From the NCBI GenBank assembly GCA_021826605.1, contig JAKAZF010000207.1, forward strand, positions 1-5,908: a stretch of DNA of 5,908 nucleotides, given 5' to 3'. The DNA is from Planctomycetota bacterium (lineage in GTDB: Bacteria; Planctomycetota; Phycisphaerae; WQYP01). A program made the translations under genes and the position numbers. The notes beneath the pieces were generated by a model. It was not told where the DNA came from, made no database searches, and saw only the letters and a list, made by a program, of their open reading frames with translations. This document shows positions 1-5,723 of this stretch, piece after piece (the first letter of the stretch is position 1; the number at the start of each line of letters is the position of its first letter).

Positions 1-24
1 CTAGCGATTGCTGAATAGCACATG

Positions 25-40
25 TCCCGGCACATCGGGA
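25..40. repeat. REP-like palindrome (TCCCG-N6-CGGGA)
   Basis: Perfect 5-bp inverted repeat TCCCG/CGGGA around a 6-base loop (GCACAT). It shares its arms with the palindrome at 381-396 and, extended by one base, with that at 328-343, which suggests one dispersed family. Confidence 0.45.
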
Positions 41-75
41 TGGAGCCTGGAAGCTGGAAGAGCCGGAAAAAGATT

Positions 76-158
76 ACGAACCGCAAAAGAAGCAAAACAA
101 CGCAAAGAAGTGGTTGGGCAGTTAAATACTCTTCGTGTCTTTGTGTCGTTGTGGTGAA
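76..158. repeat. Imperfect inverted repeat of GCAAAG-type units
   Basis: The left arm (about 76-113) is an A-rich run of GCAAA units following ACCGCAAAAG. The right arm (131-158) reads CTTCGTGTCTTTGTGTCGTT and onward, and its reverse complement begins TTCACCACAACGACACAAAG. The arms therefore match imperfectly in inverted orientation (ACC-R-CAA ... GAAG), with the left arm about 6 bases longer. The roughly 9-base internal period suggests a small non-coding mobile or palindromic repeat rather than a gene. A T7 run follows at 164-170 but no strong hairpin stands directly before it. Confidence 0.45.
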
Positions 159-205
159 AAGCGTTTTTTTGTTCACAAGGAGGAAGCGGAGGGTGCCACA
201 ATGAA

Positions 206-221
206 TCCCGGCGCGGGCGGG
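206..221. repeat. REP-like palindrome, degenerate
   Basis: The sequence TCCCGGCGCGGGCGGG can pair as CCCG (207-210) with CGGG at 214-217 or 218-221. Its left half, AATCCCGG, resembles the ATTCCCGG of the element at 381-396. It is a weaker member of the same palindrome set. Confidence 0.3.
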
Positions 222-267
222 TATATGCGATGGCGAATTGGATTAGCTTCCTAACAGGATGAGGTGG

Positions 268-292
268 ACCGCCCCGGCGCGCACGGGGTAAA
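268..292 (+). repeat. 25-base inverted repeat, left copy
   Basis: Perfect inverted copy of 502-526 (25 of 25 bases). It contains its own hairpin, CCCCG (272-276) and CGGGG (284-288) around a 7-base loop. Similarity continues past the perfect block: 299-315 holds GCGGAT then CGCGGAT, matched in inverted orientation by CATCCGCGCTATCCGCGC at 478-495. Each copy thus looks like a unit of about 45 bases, arranged as a REP-doublet or BIME-like pair. Confidence 0.7.
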
Positions 293-327
293 CTCTCTAA
301 GCGGATGACGCGGATACGGGAGGCTCG

Positions 328-343
328 TCCCGGGGTGCCGGGA
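328..343. repeat. REP-like palindrome, 6-bp stem
   Basis: TCCCGG (328-333), GGTG loop (334-337) and CCGGGA (338-343) form a perfect 6-bp hairpin. The surrounding 327-347 is an imperfect inverted copy (17 of 21 bases) of 377-397. The stem plus the downstream CAATAATG and TGACA words recurs at 581-600. Confidence 0.55.
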
Positions 344-380
344 ATCAATTACCAATAATGAGTGACAGATGTGCAGTGAT

Positions 381-396
381 TCCCGGTGCGGCGGGA
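381..396. repeat. REP-like palindrome, inverted partner of 328-343
   Basis: TCCCG (381-385) and CGGGA (392-396) pair around a 6-base loop, GTGCGG. The wider 377-397 block is the inverted copy of 327-347, with all four mismatches in or next to the loop, so the stems are better conserved than the loops. Confidence 0.5.
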
Positions 397-441
397 CGGC
401 AGGTGGGTCCGGCAAGTGAAGATTCATGCTCCAAGATCCAG

Positions 442-473
442 ATGCTCAATGCCAAATGCTCGGTGCTCAATGC
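442..473. repeat. Short-period ATGCTCAATGC-type repeat
   Basis: ATGCTCAATGC (442-452) recurs as GTGCTCAATGC (463-473), 21 bases apart, with a partial ATGCTC unit at 456-461 between them. This is a small degenerate direct repeat lying between the palindromes. It has no gene and no regular spacer, so it is not a CRISPR. Confidence 0.4.
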
Positions 474-501
474 ACTTCATCCGCGCTATCCGCGCAGGAG
501 C

Positions 502-526
502 TTTACCCCGTGCGCGCCGGGGCGGT
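502..526 (-). repeat. 25-base inverted repeat, right copy
   Basis: Exact reverse complement of 268-292, with an internal CCCCG (506-510) / CGGGG (518-522) hairpin. A GGAG tetranucleotide lies five bases before the stem (497-500). That layout, a GTAG- or GGAG-type tetranucleotide followed by a GC-rich hairpin, is how REP elements recognised by RAYT transposases are organised. The left copy, read on the minus strand, has GAGAG at the equivalent place. Confidence 0.65.
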
Positions 527-565
527 TTCTTGCTGTTTCTGTTGATTTGGAAGCGAACAGTGAGC

Positions 566-586
566 AATAAACCCGGCACGCCGGGG
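566..586 (-). terminator. Possible shc terminator, also a REP-like palindrome
   Basis: On the minus strand CCCGG, loop CGTG and CCGGG form a perfect stem followed by TTTATTG, about 117 bases past the shc stop. The T tract is short and interrupted, so this is a weak intrinsic terminator candidate. Its sequence belongs equally to the palindrome family of the region (compare 328-343), so it may only double as a terminator. Confidence 0.3.
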
Positions 587-702
587 AACAATAATGTGAC
601 AACTTTAGATCAGGACTTGACATCCGCCTCAATGCGTCGGCAGGTTTTGCGTAAACTAACATTGCATTGCCAATTCGGATTCTTTGCGCTGCCGAGGCAA
701 TA

Positions 703-2733
703 TCAGCTTTGTGACTGTATGCGGCGGAATCGCGCCAGGGCCATTAACGGGAAATACAGCCGATATAAATGATATTTCAGGTAGAACACGCGCGGAAAAC
801 CCGTTCCGGTAAACCACTGTTCGTCCCAATTTCCTTCCGAATTCTGCGAATCAATCAGCCAGCGAATGGCTTTTTGAACCGCCGGATCGTCCACACCCGA
901 TGCGGCTAACAATCCCATCGCACCCCATGCGGTTTGCGATGCGGTACTTGGCCCCCGGCCTTTGAGTTCCGGGTTTTCATACGTCTGGCATGATTCGCCC
1001 CAGCTTCCATCCGGCTTCTGGCATGAACGCAACCAATCGGCGGCCTTGCGGATAAACCGCTGGTCCATTTTTTCGCCAACGGCATTCAAACCCGTCAGCA
1101 CCTGCCAGGTGCCATAAATGTAATTAACGCCCCATCGGCCGAACCAGCAGCCCTCTTTTTCCTGCGTTTCTTTCAGGAAATTCACCGCTTTGCGTACCGC
1201 CGGATGCTTATTGCCTATTCCGCAATGCCCCAGGCACTCCAGCGTGCGTCCCGCTATATCCGGGCACGATGGATCCTGAATGGCGTTATGATCCGCAAAT
1301 GGAACATGCTCCAGAATGGGCCGGTTCCGTGTGCGGTCAAATGCCGCCCAGCCGCCGTCATCATTCTGCATGGCCAACAGCCAATTCACGCCCCGGGCCA
1401 CCGCCGCTTCCGCGGCTTTTCCGCCCAGCCGCTTCAGCGCCATGGTCACCATCGCGGTATCATCAACATCCGGATAATGCGGATTGTTAAATTCAAAATA
1501 CCAGCCGCTGGGTTCACAATCCGGGCAGTTTTTCATCCAGTCACTGCCCGTGCGACATTCCTTGGATAACAGCCACGCCGCCGTCTTTCCCGCCACCGCA
1601 TGCTCCGGCTGCATGTGCGTTTCCGCCAATGCATGCAGTGCAATTCCGGTATCCCATACCGGCGACCAGCAGGGTTGAATGCGAATCGTGTCATTTTCTT
1701 CAATAAATAAGTCACGCAAATCTTTTTGCGCTTTGACCACTACCGGGTGGTCATCGGAATAACCCAATATCCGCAGAACAATGAGAATGTAGACCATTGG
1801 CGGAAAAATGGCCCCCAGGCCGTCGCATCCTTCCATGTGCTCCAGCAGCCACTTTTCCGCTTCCCGGATTGCCAATGGCCGCAATGGTGTAATCGCCGTT
1901 TTTTCATAGCGTTTCAGCGACAAATCCAGCAGCAGAAACATCTCCCGCCAGCTTCGCGGCAGCCCCTTCAACCGCCCCACCGTGCTGTTGGCGGCCTCGG
2001 AATCATTAAACAATTCCGATATCCCCTTTTCCGCCGACAATTTTCGCACGGGGCGATACGCGCTGACAATCGCCAGCGGCAGAATCATCGTGCGACTCCA
2101 GGCGGAAACCGCATAGAGGTTAAAGTAGATCCATTTCGGCAGGAGAATAATTTCCGGCGGAATACTCGGGCACGCATCGTAGCTGATTTGCCCCAGCGCC
2201 GCGAGATAAAACTTTGAAAAGCTGTTGCATTGCTCAGCTCCGCCAAGATGCCGAATGACCTGTCGCGCCACACGCATATGCGGAGCGTCCGGGTCATCAC
2301 CCATAAGCTTCAGGGCAAAATAGCCTTTAACCGTTCCGCTTAAATCGCTGTTGCCCCCGGGAAACAGGCTCCAACCCCCGTCCGCTTGTTGATTGCTCCG
2401 CAGATAATTGGCTATTTTGGGCAGAGCCGGATCATTTTCCTGGCTTAAAATAAATTTCAGCAGTATATATTCTGATTCCAGAATACTGTCGCCCTGCAAC
2501 TCTCCCACCCAATAGCCATCGGCATGCTGCTTGGCCAATAACGCCGCCGTGGCTCGGTCTACGGCGGCATCCAGTTCGCTAGTAGTCAATTCCATCTGAT
2601 CGATCATAGTTTCCAGTTCAGTCTGGGAAAGCGTTTCCAAGGCTTCCAATGATGGTTGAGACGGTAAGGCAACATCGCGCAGTGTCTGCGTACCAACCGC
2701 CATTGCTGCCCGTGCTTGCCGAGTATTTCGCAA
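703..2733 (-). CDS. shc: Squalene-hopene cyclase
   Basis: Class II triterpene cyclase that folds squalene into hopene (or hopanol), the committed step of hopanoid synthesis; family members are monotopic membrane proteins. The 676-residue product carries the catalytic DxDD motif as DVDD at 425-428 (DVDDTAM). This distinguishes it from oxidosqualene cyclases, which have DCTA/DCTS there. QW-type repeats are seen at about 69-75 (QHADGYW), 114-120, 459-465 (QNDDGGW), 527-533, 575-581 (QKPDGSW) and 633-639. The GRWGVNYIYGTW (535-546) and STASQTAW (599-606) blocks are typical of the family. The start is TTG, chosen because AGAGG (2744-2740) lies 6 bases upstream; an internal ATG at residue 11 lacks such a site. 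The roughly 50 residues before the conserved core make it somewhat longer than the 631-residue Alicyclobacillus enzyme. It appears monocistronic, and no hpn genes are visible. Confidence 0.96.
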   Translation of the reverse strand: MRNTRQARAAMAVGTQTLRDVALPSQPSLEALETLSQTELETMIDQMELTTSELDAAVDRATAALLAKQHADGYWVGELQGDSILESEYILLKFILSQENDPALPKIANYLRSNQQADGGWSLFPGGNSDLSGTVKGYFALKLMGDDPDAPHMRVARQVIRHLGGAEQCNSFSKFYLAALGQISYDACPSIPPEIILLPKWIYFNLYAVSAWSRTMILPLAIVSAYRPVRKLSAEKGISELFNDSEAANSTVGRLKGLPRSWREMFLLLDLSLKRYEKTAITPLRPLAIREAEKWLLEHMEGCDGLGAIFPPMVYILIVLRILGYSDDHPVVVKAQKDLRDLFIEENDTIRIQPCWSPVWDTGIALHALAETHMQPEHAVAGKTAAWLLSKECRTGSDWMKNCPDCEPSGWYFEFNNPHYPDVDDTAMVTMALKRLGGKAAEAAVARGVNWLLAMQNDDGGWAAFDRTRNRPILEHVPFADHNAIQDPSCPDIAGRTLECLGHCGIGNKHPAVRKAVNFLKETQEKEGCWFGRWGVNYIYGTWQVLTGLNAVGEKMDQRFIRKAADWLRSCQKPDGSWGESCQTYENPELKGRGPSTASQTAWGAMGLLAASGVDDPAVQKAIRWLIDSQNSEGNWDEQWFTGTGFPRVFYLKYHLYRLYFPLMALARFRRIQSQS

Positions 2734-2739
2734 CTTTAA

Positions 2740-2744
2740 CCTCT
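2740..2744 (-). promoter_or_regulatory. Ribosome binding site of shc
   Basis: AGAGG on the minus strand, 6 bases before a TTG codon. It is the main reason for choosing the TTG start at 2733 over the ATG ten codons downstream. Confidence 0.6.
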
Positions 2745-2880
2745 ATAACTGCCGGCCTCACACGCCCGGCACGGTTTTTTCCATCCGCCAACGTCCAAAA
2801 CGTTAGCAGAACTTGCACCTGTCGGCAAGAGACAAGCGGTGCGCCAGGCCGGGTTGCATTCCCCGCCACGGTTCGCGTCA

Positions 2881-2904
2881 CCCGGCACCAGGCAACAAGC
2901 CGGG
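2881..2904. repeat. GC-rich hairpin in the shc upstream spacer
   Basis: CCCGGC and GCCGGG form a perfect 6-bp inverted repeat with a 12-base loop. The CCCGGCAC half resembles the palindrome at 572-585, so it may be another, more diverged member of the intergenic palindrome set. No T-run follows on either strand. Confidence 0.35.
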
Positions 2905-3113
2905 GAGCCGGCACAGTCAGGATTATCCGTATGGATCAGCACGGGGCTGCGGTCATGCTCCCATGATCAGGCCGGAAGGCTCACTGGGCAGGCAGCTTGC
3001 CCGGCTGATTCGCCAGGAAACTCAGGCATATCGGCGATTCTCTCAATTATTGCAGCAATCCTCGGTCCAATTTCCCCGTACGATTTCTCGACGCCGTGGG
3101 GCCTGGCCGCATG

Positions 3114-3140
3114 CCGTTGGCGATTTTTCACCCGTTGGCG
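3114..3140. repeat. Direct repeat CCGTTGGCG, 18-base period
   Basis: CCGTTGGCG occurs at 3114-3122 and again at 3132-3140, exactly 18 bases apart start to start. It lies about 100-125 bases downstream of the hsdM stop and 380-410 bases upstream of shc. Two half-sites spaced under two helical turns could be a protein-binding site, but nothing else supports a function. Confidence 0.35.
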
Positions 3141-3238
3141 GGAAAGCAAACTGTATTGGCCGGTGAAGTTTTTTGAGACAGACTGGGAGACACAACGGGA
3201 TTGTTGTACCTCCGTTTTCCGCCGGGCACCCACGGTGC

Positions 3239-4723
3239 TTACCCCTTCAGGCTATTGAGCACGGTGGTGAACTGGTCAATGGCCGTCTGGAGGTCATCGG
3301 TAATTTCCTGAGCCAGCACATCCGGTTCGGGAAGATTTTCGGAGTCTTCAAGGCTTTTATCCTTGAGCCAGAAGATGTCCAGACTTAATTTATCCCGTTT
3401 GGTGAGTTCCTCATAATCATAACACCGCCAGCGGCCATCGGGATTGGTTTGATTCCATGTTGGCTTGCGGCTGTGCCGGTTTTCAGGATTAAAGCACGCC
3501 ACAAATTCATCAAGGTCGGAGCGTTTGAGGGGATTTTCCTTGAGCGTAAAATGCATATTGGTGCGCAGGTCATAAACCCACAATTTTTTAGTCCACGCCA
3601 TTTCCTGGCCGGGGCGGTTGTCAAAGAACAGCACATTGGCTTTGACGCCCTGGGCGTAAAATATGCCCGTCGGTAATCGCAGCAGCGTATGAACATCGCA
3701 TTTTTGCAGTAAATTCCGCCGAACAGTTTCGCCGGCACCGCCTTCAAACAACACATTATCCGGCACGACAATGGCGCAGCGGCCGTTGGTGCCGAGCAGC
3801 GTTTTTACATGCTGCAGAAAATTCAACTGCTTGTTTTTGGTGGTGGTCCAGAAATCCTGCCGCTCATAGGCGACATCTTCTTTTTCCAGTTCACCATCTT
3901 CTCCCACAATGGCAATGCTGCTTTTCTTTCCAAACGGCGGATTGGTCAGAACCATGCTGAAGCGTTTTCCCGGATCAGCGGCAAGGCTATCCACGCCGCT
4001 TTGGATCGGGCAGGGATCGGCCTCAATACCATGCAGCAACAGGTTCATGATGCACAGCCGGGCTGTGCCGGCGACAAGTTCCCAACCTGTTACAAAACTT
4101 TTACGGAGATGCTTTTTCTGATCGGGATCCAGCTTTTTACCGAACTGTTTGACAACATAGTCATGGGCCGCCAATAGAAATCCACCGGTGCCGCAGGCCG
4201 GATCGCAAACGGTATCCTCCGGTTGCGGCCGCATGACATCCACAATGGCCTTGATTAATTCCCGCGGGGTGAAATATTGCCCGGCCCCCTTGGGCGACTC
4301 GGCCGCACTTTTGGCAAGCAGTCCTTCATAGATGTCTCCCTTTACGTCGGCCTCCATGGTGCTCCACGTTTCGGCACCGATCAGTTCAGTAATAAGCCTG
4401 CGAAGGGCGGCAGGGTTTTGTATATCCTGCCGGGCCTTTTTGAAAATTTCACCCAGCATGCCGGGCTTACGGCCAAGTTCCTCGAGAATATGCCGATAGT
4501 GGACCTCCAGTTCGTCGCCGTCTTTTTTCAGCAGTGTCGGCCAATCCAGCCCTGCGGGCACGATCCGCGGCCGGTTATACGGCGGGCGGGTCAGTTCATC
4601 AGCCATTTTCAGGAACAGCAGGAACGTGATCTGCTCGGTATAGGCCATATAGGAAAGGCCATCATCGCGCAGGACATGGGCAAAATTCCAGGCTTTATTG
4701 ACGATTTGTTGGGAATCGCTCAT
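3239..4723 (-). CDS. hsdM: Type I restriction-modification DNA methyltransferase subunit HsdM
   Basis: N6-adenine methyltransferase subunit of a type I system; in the family two HsdM subunits plus one HsdS methylate a bipartite target using S-adenosylmethionine. The 494-residue protein has the HsdM N-terminal helical domain (roughly 1-140), then the GQYFTPRELI block just before motif I. Motif I is DPACGTGGF at 174-182 (SAM binding) and motif IV is NPPFG at 261-265 (catalytic). Length and motifs are those of an intact enzyme. The ATG overlaps the stop of the upstream small gene by ATGA, and GAGG lies 8 bases before it, so translation is probably coupled. No hsdS or hsdR follows: past the stop there is a 505-base spacer and then shc. 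The gene is therefore solitary within this window and may depend on an HsdS encoded elsewhere. Confidence 0.94.
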   Translation of the reverse strand: MSDSQQIVNKAWNFAHVLRDDGLSYMAYTEQITFLLFLKMADELTRPPYNRPRIVPAGLDWPTLLKKDGDELEVHYRHILEELGRKPGMLGEIFKKARQDIQNPAALRRLITELIGAETWSTMEADVKGDIYEGLLAKSAAESPKGAGQYFTPRELIKAIVDVMRPQPEDTVCDPACGTGGFLLAAHDYVVKQFGKKLDPDQKKHLRKSFVTGWELVAGTARLCIMNLLLHGIEADPCPIQSGVDSLAADPGKRFSMVLTNPPFGKKSSIAIVGEDGELEKEDVAYERQDFWTTTKNKQLNFLQHVKTLLGTNGRCAIVVPDNVLFEGGAGETVRRNLLQKCDVHTLLRLPTGIFYAQGVKANVLFFDNRPGQEMAWTKKLWVYDLRTNMHFTLKENPLKRSDLDEFVACFNPENRHSRKPTWNQTNPDGRWRCYDYEELTKRDKLSLDIFWLKDKSLEDSENLPEPDVLAQEITDDLQTAIDQFTTVLNSLKG

Positions 4724-5019
4724 GCACCTGCCCTCTTGTTTTTTCCACTCAATCGGGATTTTCTTCTCGGCGATTTAATACGAACAACTTTGTGATCATG
4801 TGCCATCAAAAACGCATCGGCTTTGCGTGCGGACGGCTGTGCCTGCCTCACAGCCGCGGCAGGACGCTTTGCACCAATATTGACAATCTTACCGGCTCGC
4901 AGAACGTAACAAGGCGTGCCGGTCTGGATAGCCAATCGCAAAGCGCTGCGAGCGGCGCGGCGCAGTGCGGGCAGAGCACCAAGCAAATCAGTATCTTTGG
5001 GAAGTCTGCTGTTTCTCAT
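4720..5019 (-). CDS. Small basic protein, probable antitoxin partner of the zeta-like kinase
   Basis: 99 residues. The N-terminal half (about 10-52) contains LRRAARSALRLAIQTGTP followed by YVLRAGKIVNIG. I associate this R-x-A-x-x-TGTPxxVxxxGKIV pattern with small proteins encoded beside COG4185 zeta-like kinases, from memory and without a search. The C-terminal 50 residues are basic and low in complexity (KSPRRKSRLSGKNKR) and look disordered. Its ATG overlaps the kinase stop by ATGA, with GGAGA 6 bases upstream; its own stop overlaps the hsdM start by ATGA. Lying after the toxin, it has the opposite order to the classical epsilon-zeta operon. An antitoxin role is inferred from size, pairing and coupling; a DNA- or RNA-binding accessory role is also possible. 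Confidence 0.7.
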   Translation of the reverse strand: MRNSRLPKDTDLLGALPALRRAARSALRLAIQTGTPCYVLRAGKIVNIGAKRPAAAVRQAQPSARKADAFLMAHDHKVVRIKSPRRKSRLSGKNKRAGA

Positions 5020-5534
5020 GCCGATTCTCCAAACTCAAGGGGTTGGGGCGTGTCGCCCGAACAATCATATATTATCCATTCATCCACAAGCGGGCGATAA
5101 ATTTCAAGAAAGTTTTTCCAGCCGGCCGTGAAGCGCGAACGTATGACGTCTGCCGGCACATCATGCCCTCCCTGCAACACACGCGCTCTCACGCGATGCA
5201 GTGCCAACGCAACGTGCGGCAACCGCAAGAACACGATCTTCACGACGTAACCTGCCATCTTCCATTCTCGAATGCGATGAACGTACGTTCTCCCGGCCAG
5301 TGTGGTCTCAAAAGCAAAGCTTTTGCCAATTAACATCAATTTATCCATGCGATCCAGCATGATGCGGGCCGCTTCGACCGCCGCAACCTCCGGGACTAGC
5401 GGTGAAAGCCCCTGGGCGATTAGATCGGCGTTGATAAAGTCGGGGCATTGAGCCTCGCGAAGCAAAAACTCCCTTGCAAATGTCGTCTTCCCCGCCCCGT
5501 TGGGCCCTGCGATAATTACTATACGTTTCTTCAC
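5016..5534 (-). CDS. Zeta-toxin-like P-loop kinase (COG4185 type)
   Basis: Zeta toxins are cytoplasmic kinases; the classical ones phosphorylate UDP-N-acetylglucosamine and so block cell-wall synthesis. The substrate of this shorter chromosomal branch is not known to me. Numbered from the GTG start (172 residues), the Walker A motif is GPNGAGKTT at 10-18 with Lys16. Then come FINADLIAQGLSP (Asp37), FAFETTLAGRTY (Glu76) and a basic lid RVRARVLQGGHDVP around 114-127. All are features of the family and no key residue is missing. I prefer GTG at 5534 because family members begin just before the KKRIVIIAGPNGAGK strand, and because a TATAAT box at 5590-5585 would give a leader of about 44 bases. 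A TTG at 5573 would add 13 residues but leave almost no leader. It is the first gene of the ATGA-coupled operon with the small partner and hsdM. Confidence 0.88.
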   Translation of the reverse strand: MKKRIVIIAGPNGAGKTTFAREFLLREAQCPDFINADLIAQGLSPLVPEVAAVEAARIMLDRMDKLMLIGKSFAFETTLAGRTYVHRIREWKMAGYVVKIVFLRLPHVALALHRVRARVLQGGHDVPADVIRSRFTAGWKNFLEIYRPLVDEWIIYDCSGDTPQPLEFGESA

Positions 5535-5584
5535 GCGGGCAATCTCAAAACCTGTAACAATTTCACCGGGCAAACCATGGCCGC

Positions 5585-5614
5585 ATTATAACCAAACAAC
5601 ACGCTGGCAGTCTT
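5585..5614 (-). promoter_or_regulatory. Candidate promoter of the kinase-antitoxin-hsdM operon
   Basis: A perfect TATAAT (-10) lies at 5590-5585 on the minus strand. The best -35 is poor: AAGACT at 5614-5609 with an 18-base spacer. Transcription would begin near 5578, in front of the GTG start at 5534. It is the only good -10 I see upstream of the operon. Confidence 0.35.
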
Positions 5615-5632
5615 GACACCGAAAATCGCCGC

Positions 5633-5707
5633 GGGGTTGGGGAACTCCGGGGGGAGCTCCGGGCAAGCCCGGGGGTATTTGTTTGGTGGCGGGGGTGGGA
5701 TGGGGGG
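5633..5707 (+). repeat. G-rich palindromic tract with tandem 12-mers
   Basis: Two adjacent 12-base units, GGGGAACTCCGG (5639-5650) and GGGGAGCTCCGG (5651-5662), differ at one base. They run into a hairpin CCGGGC-AA-GCCCGG (5659-5672) preceded by GGAG (5653-5656). G-tracts at 5633-5636, 5639-5642, 5649-5654 and 5661-5663 are separated by loops of 2, 6 and 6 bases, which fits the canonical G-quadruplex pattern. A second G-run cluster follows at 5691-5707. The tract sits between the divergent kinase operon and the transposase-like gene. A GGAG-plus-hairpin next to a RAYT-like gene is what a REP element would look like. Confidence 0.5.
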
Positions 5708-5723
5708 AATTACAATTGGTGGC

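Larger units (their letters stand above)
1..702. other. Gene-free, palindrome-rich spacer downstream of shc
   Basis: I see no credible protein gene here; open frames on either strand are short, arginine/proline/cysteine-rich translations of repeats. The stretch contains at least six short GC-rich palindromes built on a TCCCGG...CGGGA type core (about 25-40, 206-221, 328-343, 381-396, 572-585, plus the CCCCG...CGGGG pair at 272-288 and 506-522). It also holds short-period motifs: GCAAA/ACGCAAAG units near 76-110 with an inverted counterpart at 131-158, GCGGAT/CGCGGAT units near 300-316 and 478-495, and ATGCTCAATGC-like units at 442-473. Such patchworks are typical of REP-type intergenic repeats. 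The shc transcript would run into this region. Confidence 0.7.
2734..3238. other. Spacer between hsdM and shc, no gene recognised
   Basis: This 505-base spacer contains the shc leader and the end of the hsdM transcript. Small open frames exist on both strands, but their products are cysteine/proline/arginine-rich and match nothing I recognise. In particular no hsdS target-recognition domain is evident. Structure seen: GCCGG (2751-2755) / CCGGC (2766-2770) in the shc leader; the palindrome AACGT-N5-ACGTT at 2790-2804; CTTGC (2812-2816) / GCAAG (2825-2829); CCCGGC (2881-2886) / GCCGGG (2899-2904); and, just past the hsdM stop, a 5-bp hairpin GCACC-GTG-GGTGC (minus strand, no T-run). I could not match the shc leader to any riboswitch class. 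Confidence 0.6.

Noticed and set aside
201..254. 17-codon open frame beginning at ATG 201 with a strong GGAGG-like site upstream
   Set aside because: It translates a palindrome (206-221) and ends at once; more likely a purine-rich coincidence next to a repeat.
293..500. CRISPR-like periodicity
   Set aside because: Repeated words are short, degenerate and unevenly spaced, with no uniform repeats or spacers and no cas genes.
1726..2217. 163-codon plus-strand open frame
   Set aside because: Lies antisense within shc, which has clear family motifs; it is a shadow frame.
2751..2780. Intrinsic terminator on the plus strand (GCCGG/CCGGC hairpin then T6)
   Set aside because: Stem of only 5 bp with a 10-base loop, four bases before the T-run, and no plus-strand gene upstream to terminate.
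2736..2942. 68-codon cysteine-rich open frame upstream of shc
   Set aside because: Composition follows GC-rich hairpins, no ribosome site, and it runs through the likely shc leader.
2741..2960. Possible riboswitch (for example cobalamin) in the shc leader
   Set aside because: GGTGCC-like and GC-rich stems are present but I could not find the conserved core boxes of any class I know.
2967..3233. 88-codon open frame on the minus strand directly after hsdM, in the place of hsdS
   Set aside because: It would need a GTG start with no ribosome site, has no recognisable target-recognition or coiled-coil segment, and spans the short repeats at 3114-3140.
4277..4795. 172-codon plus-strand open frame
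   Set aside because: Antisense to hsdM and the small partner gene; no family features.
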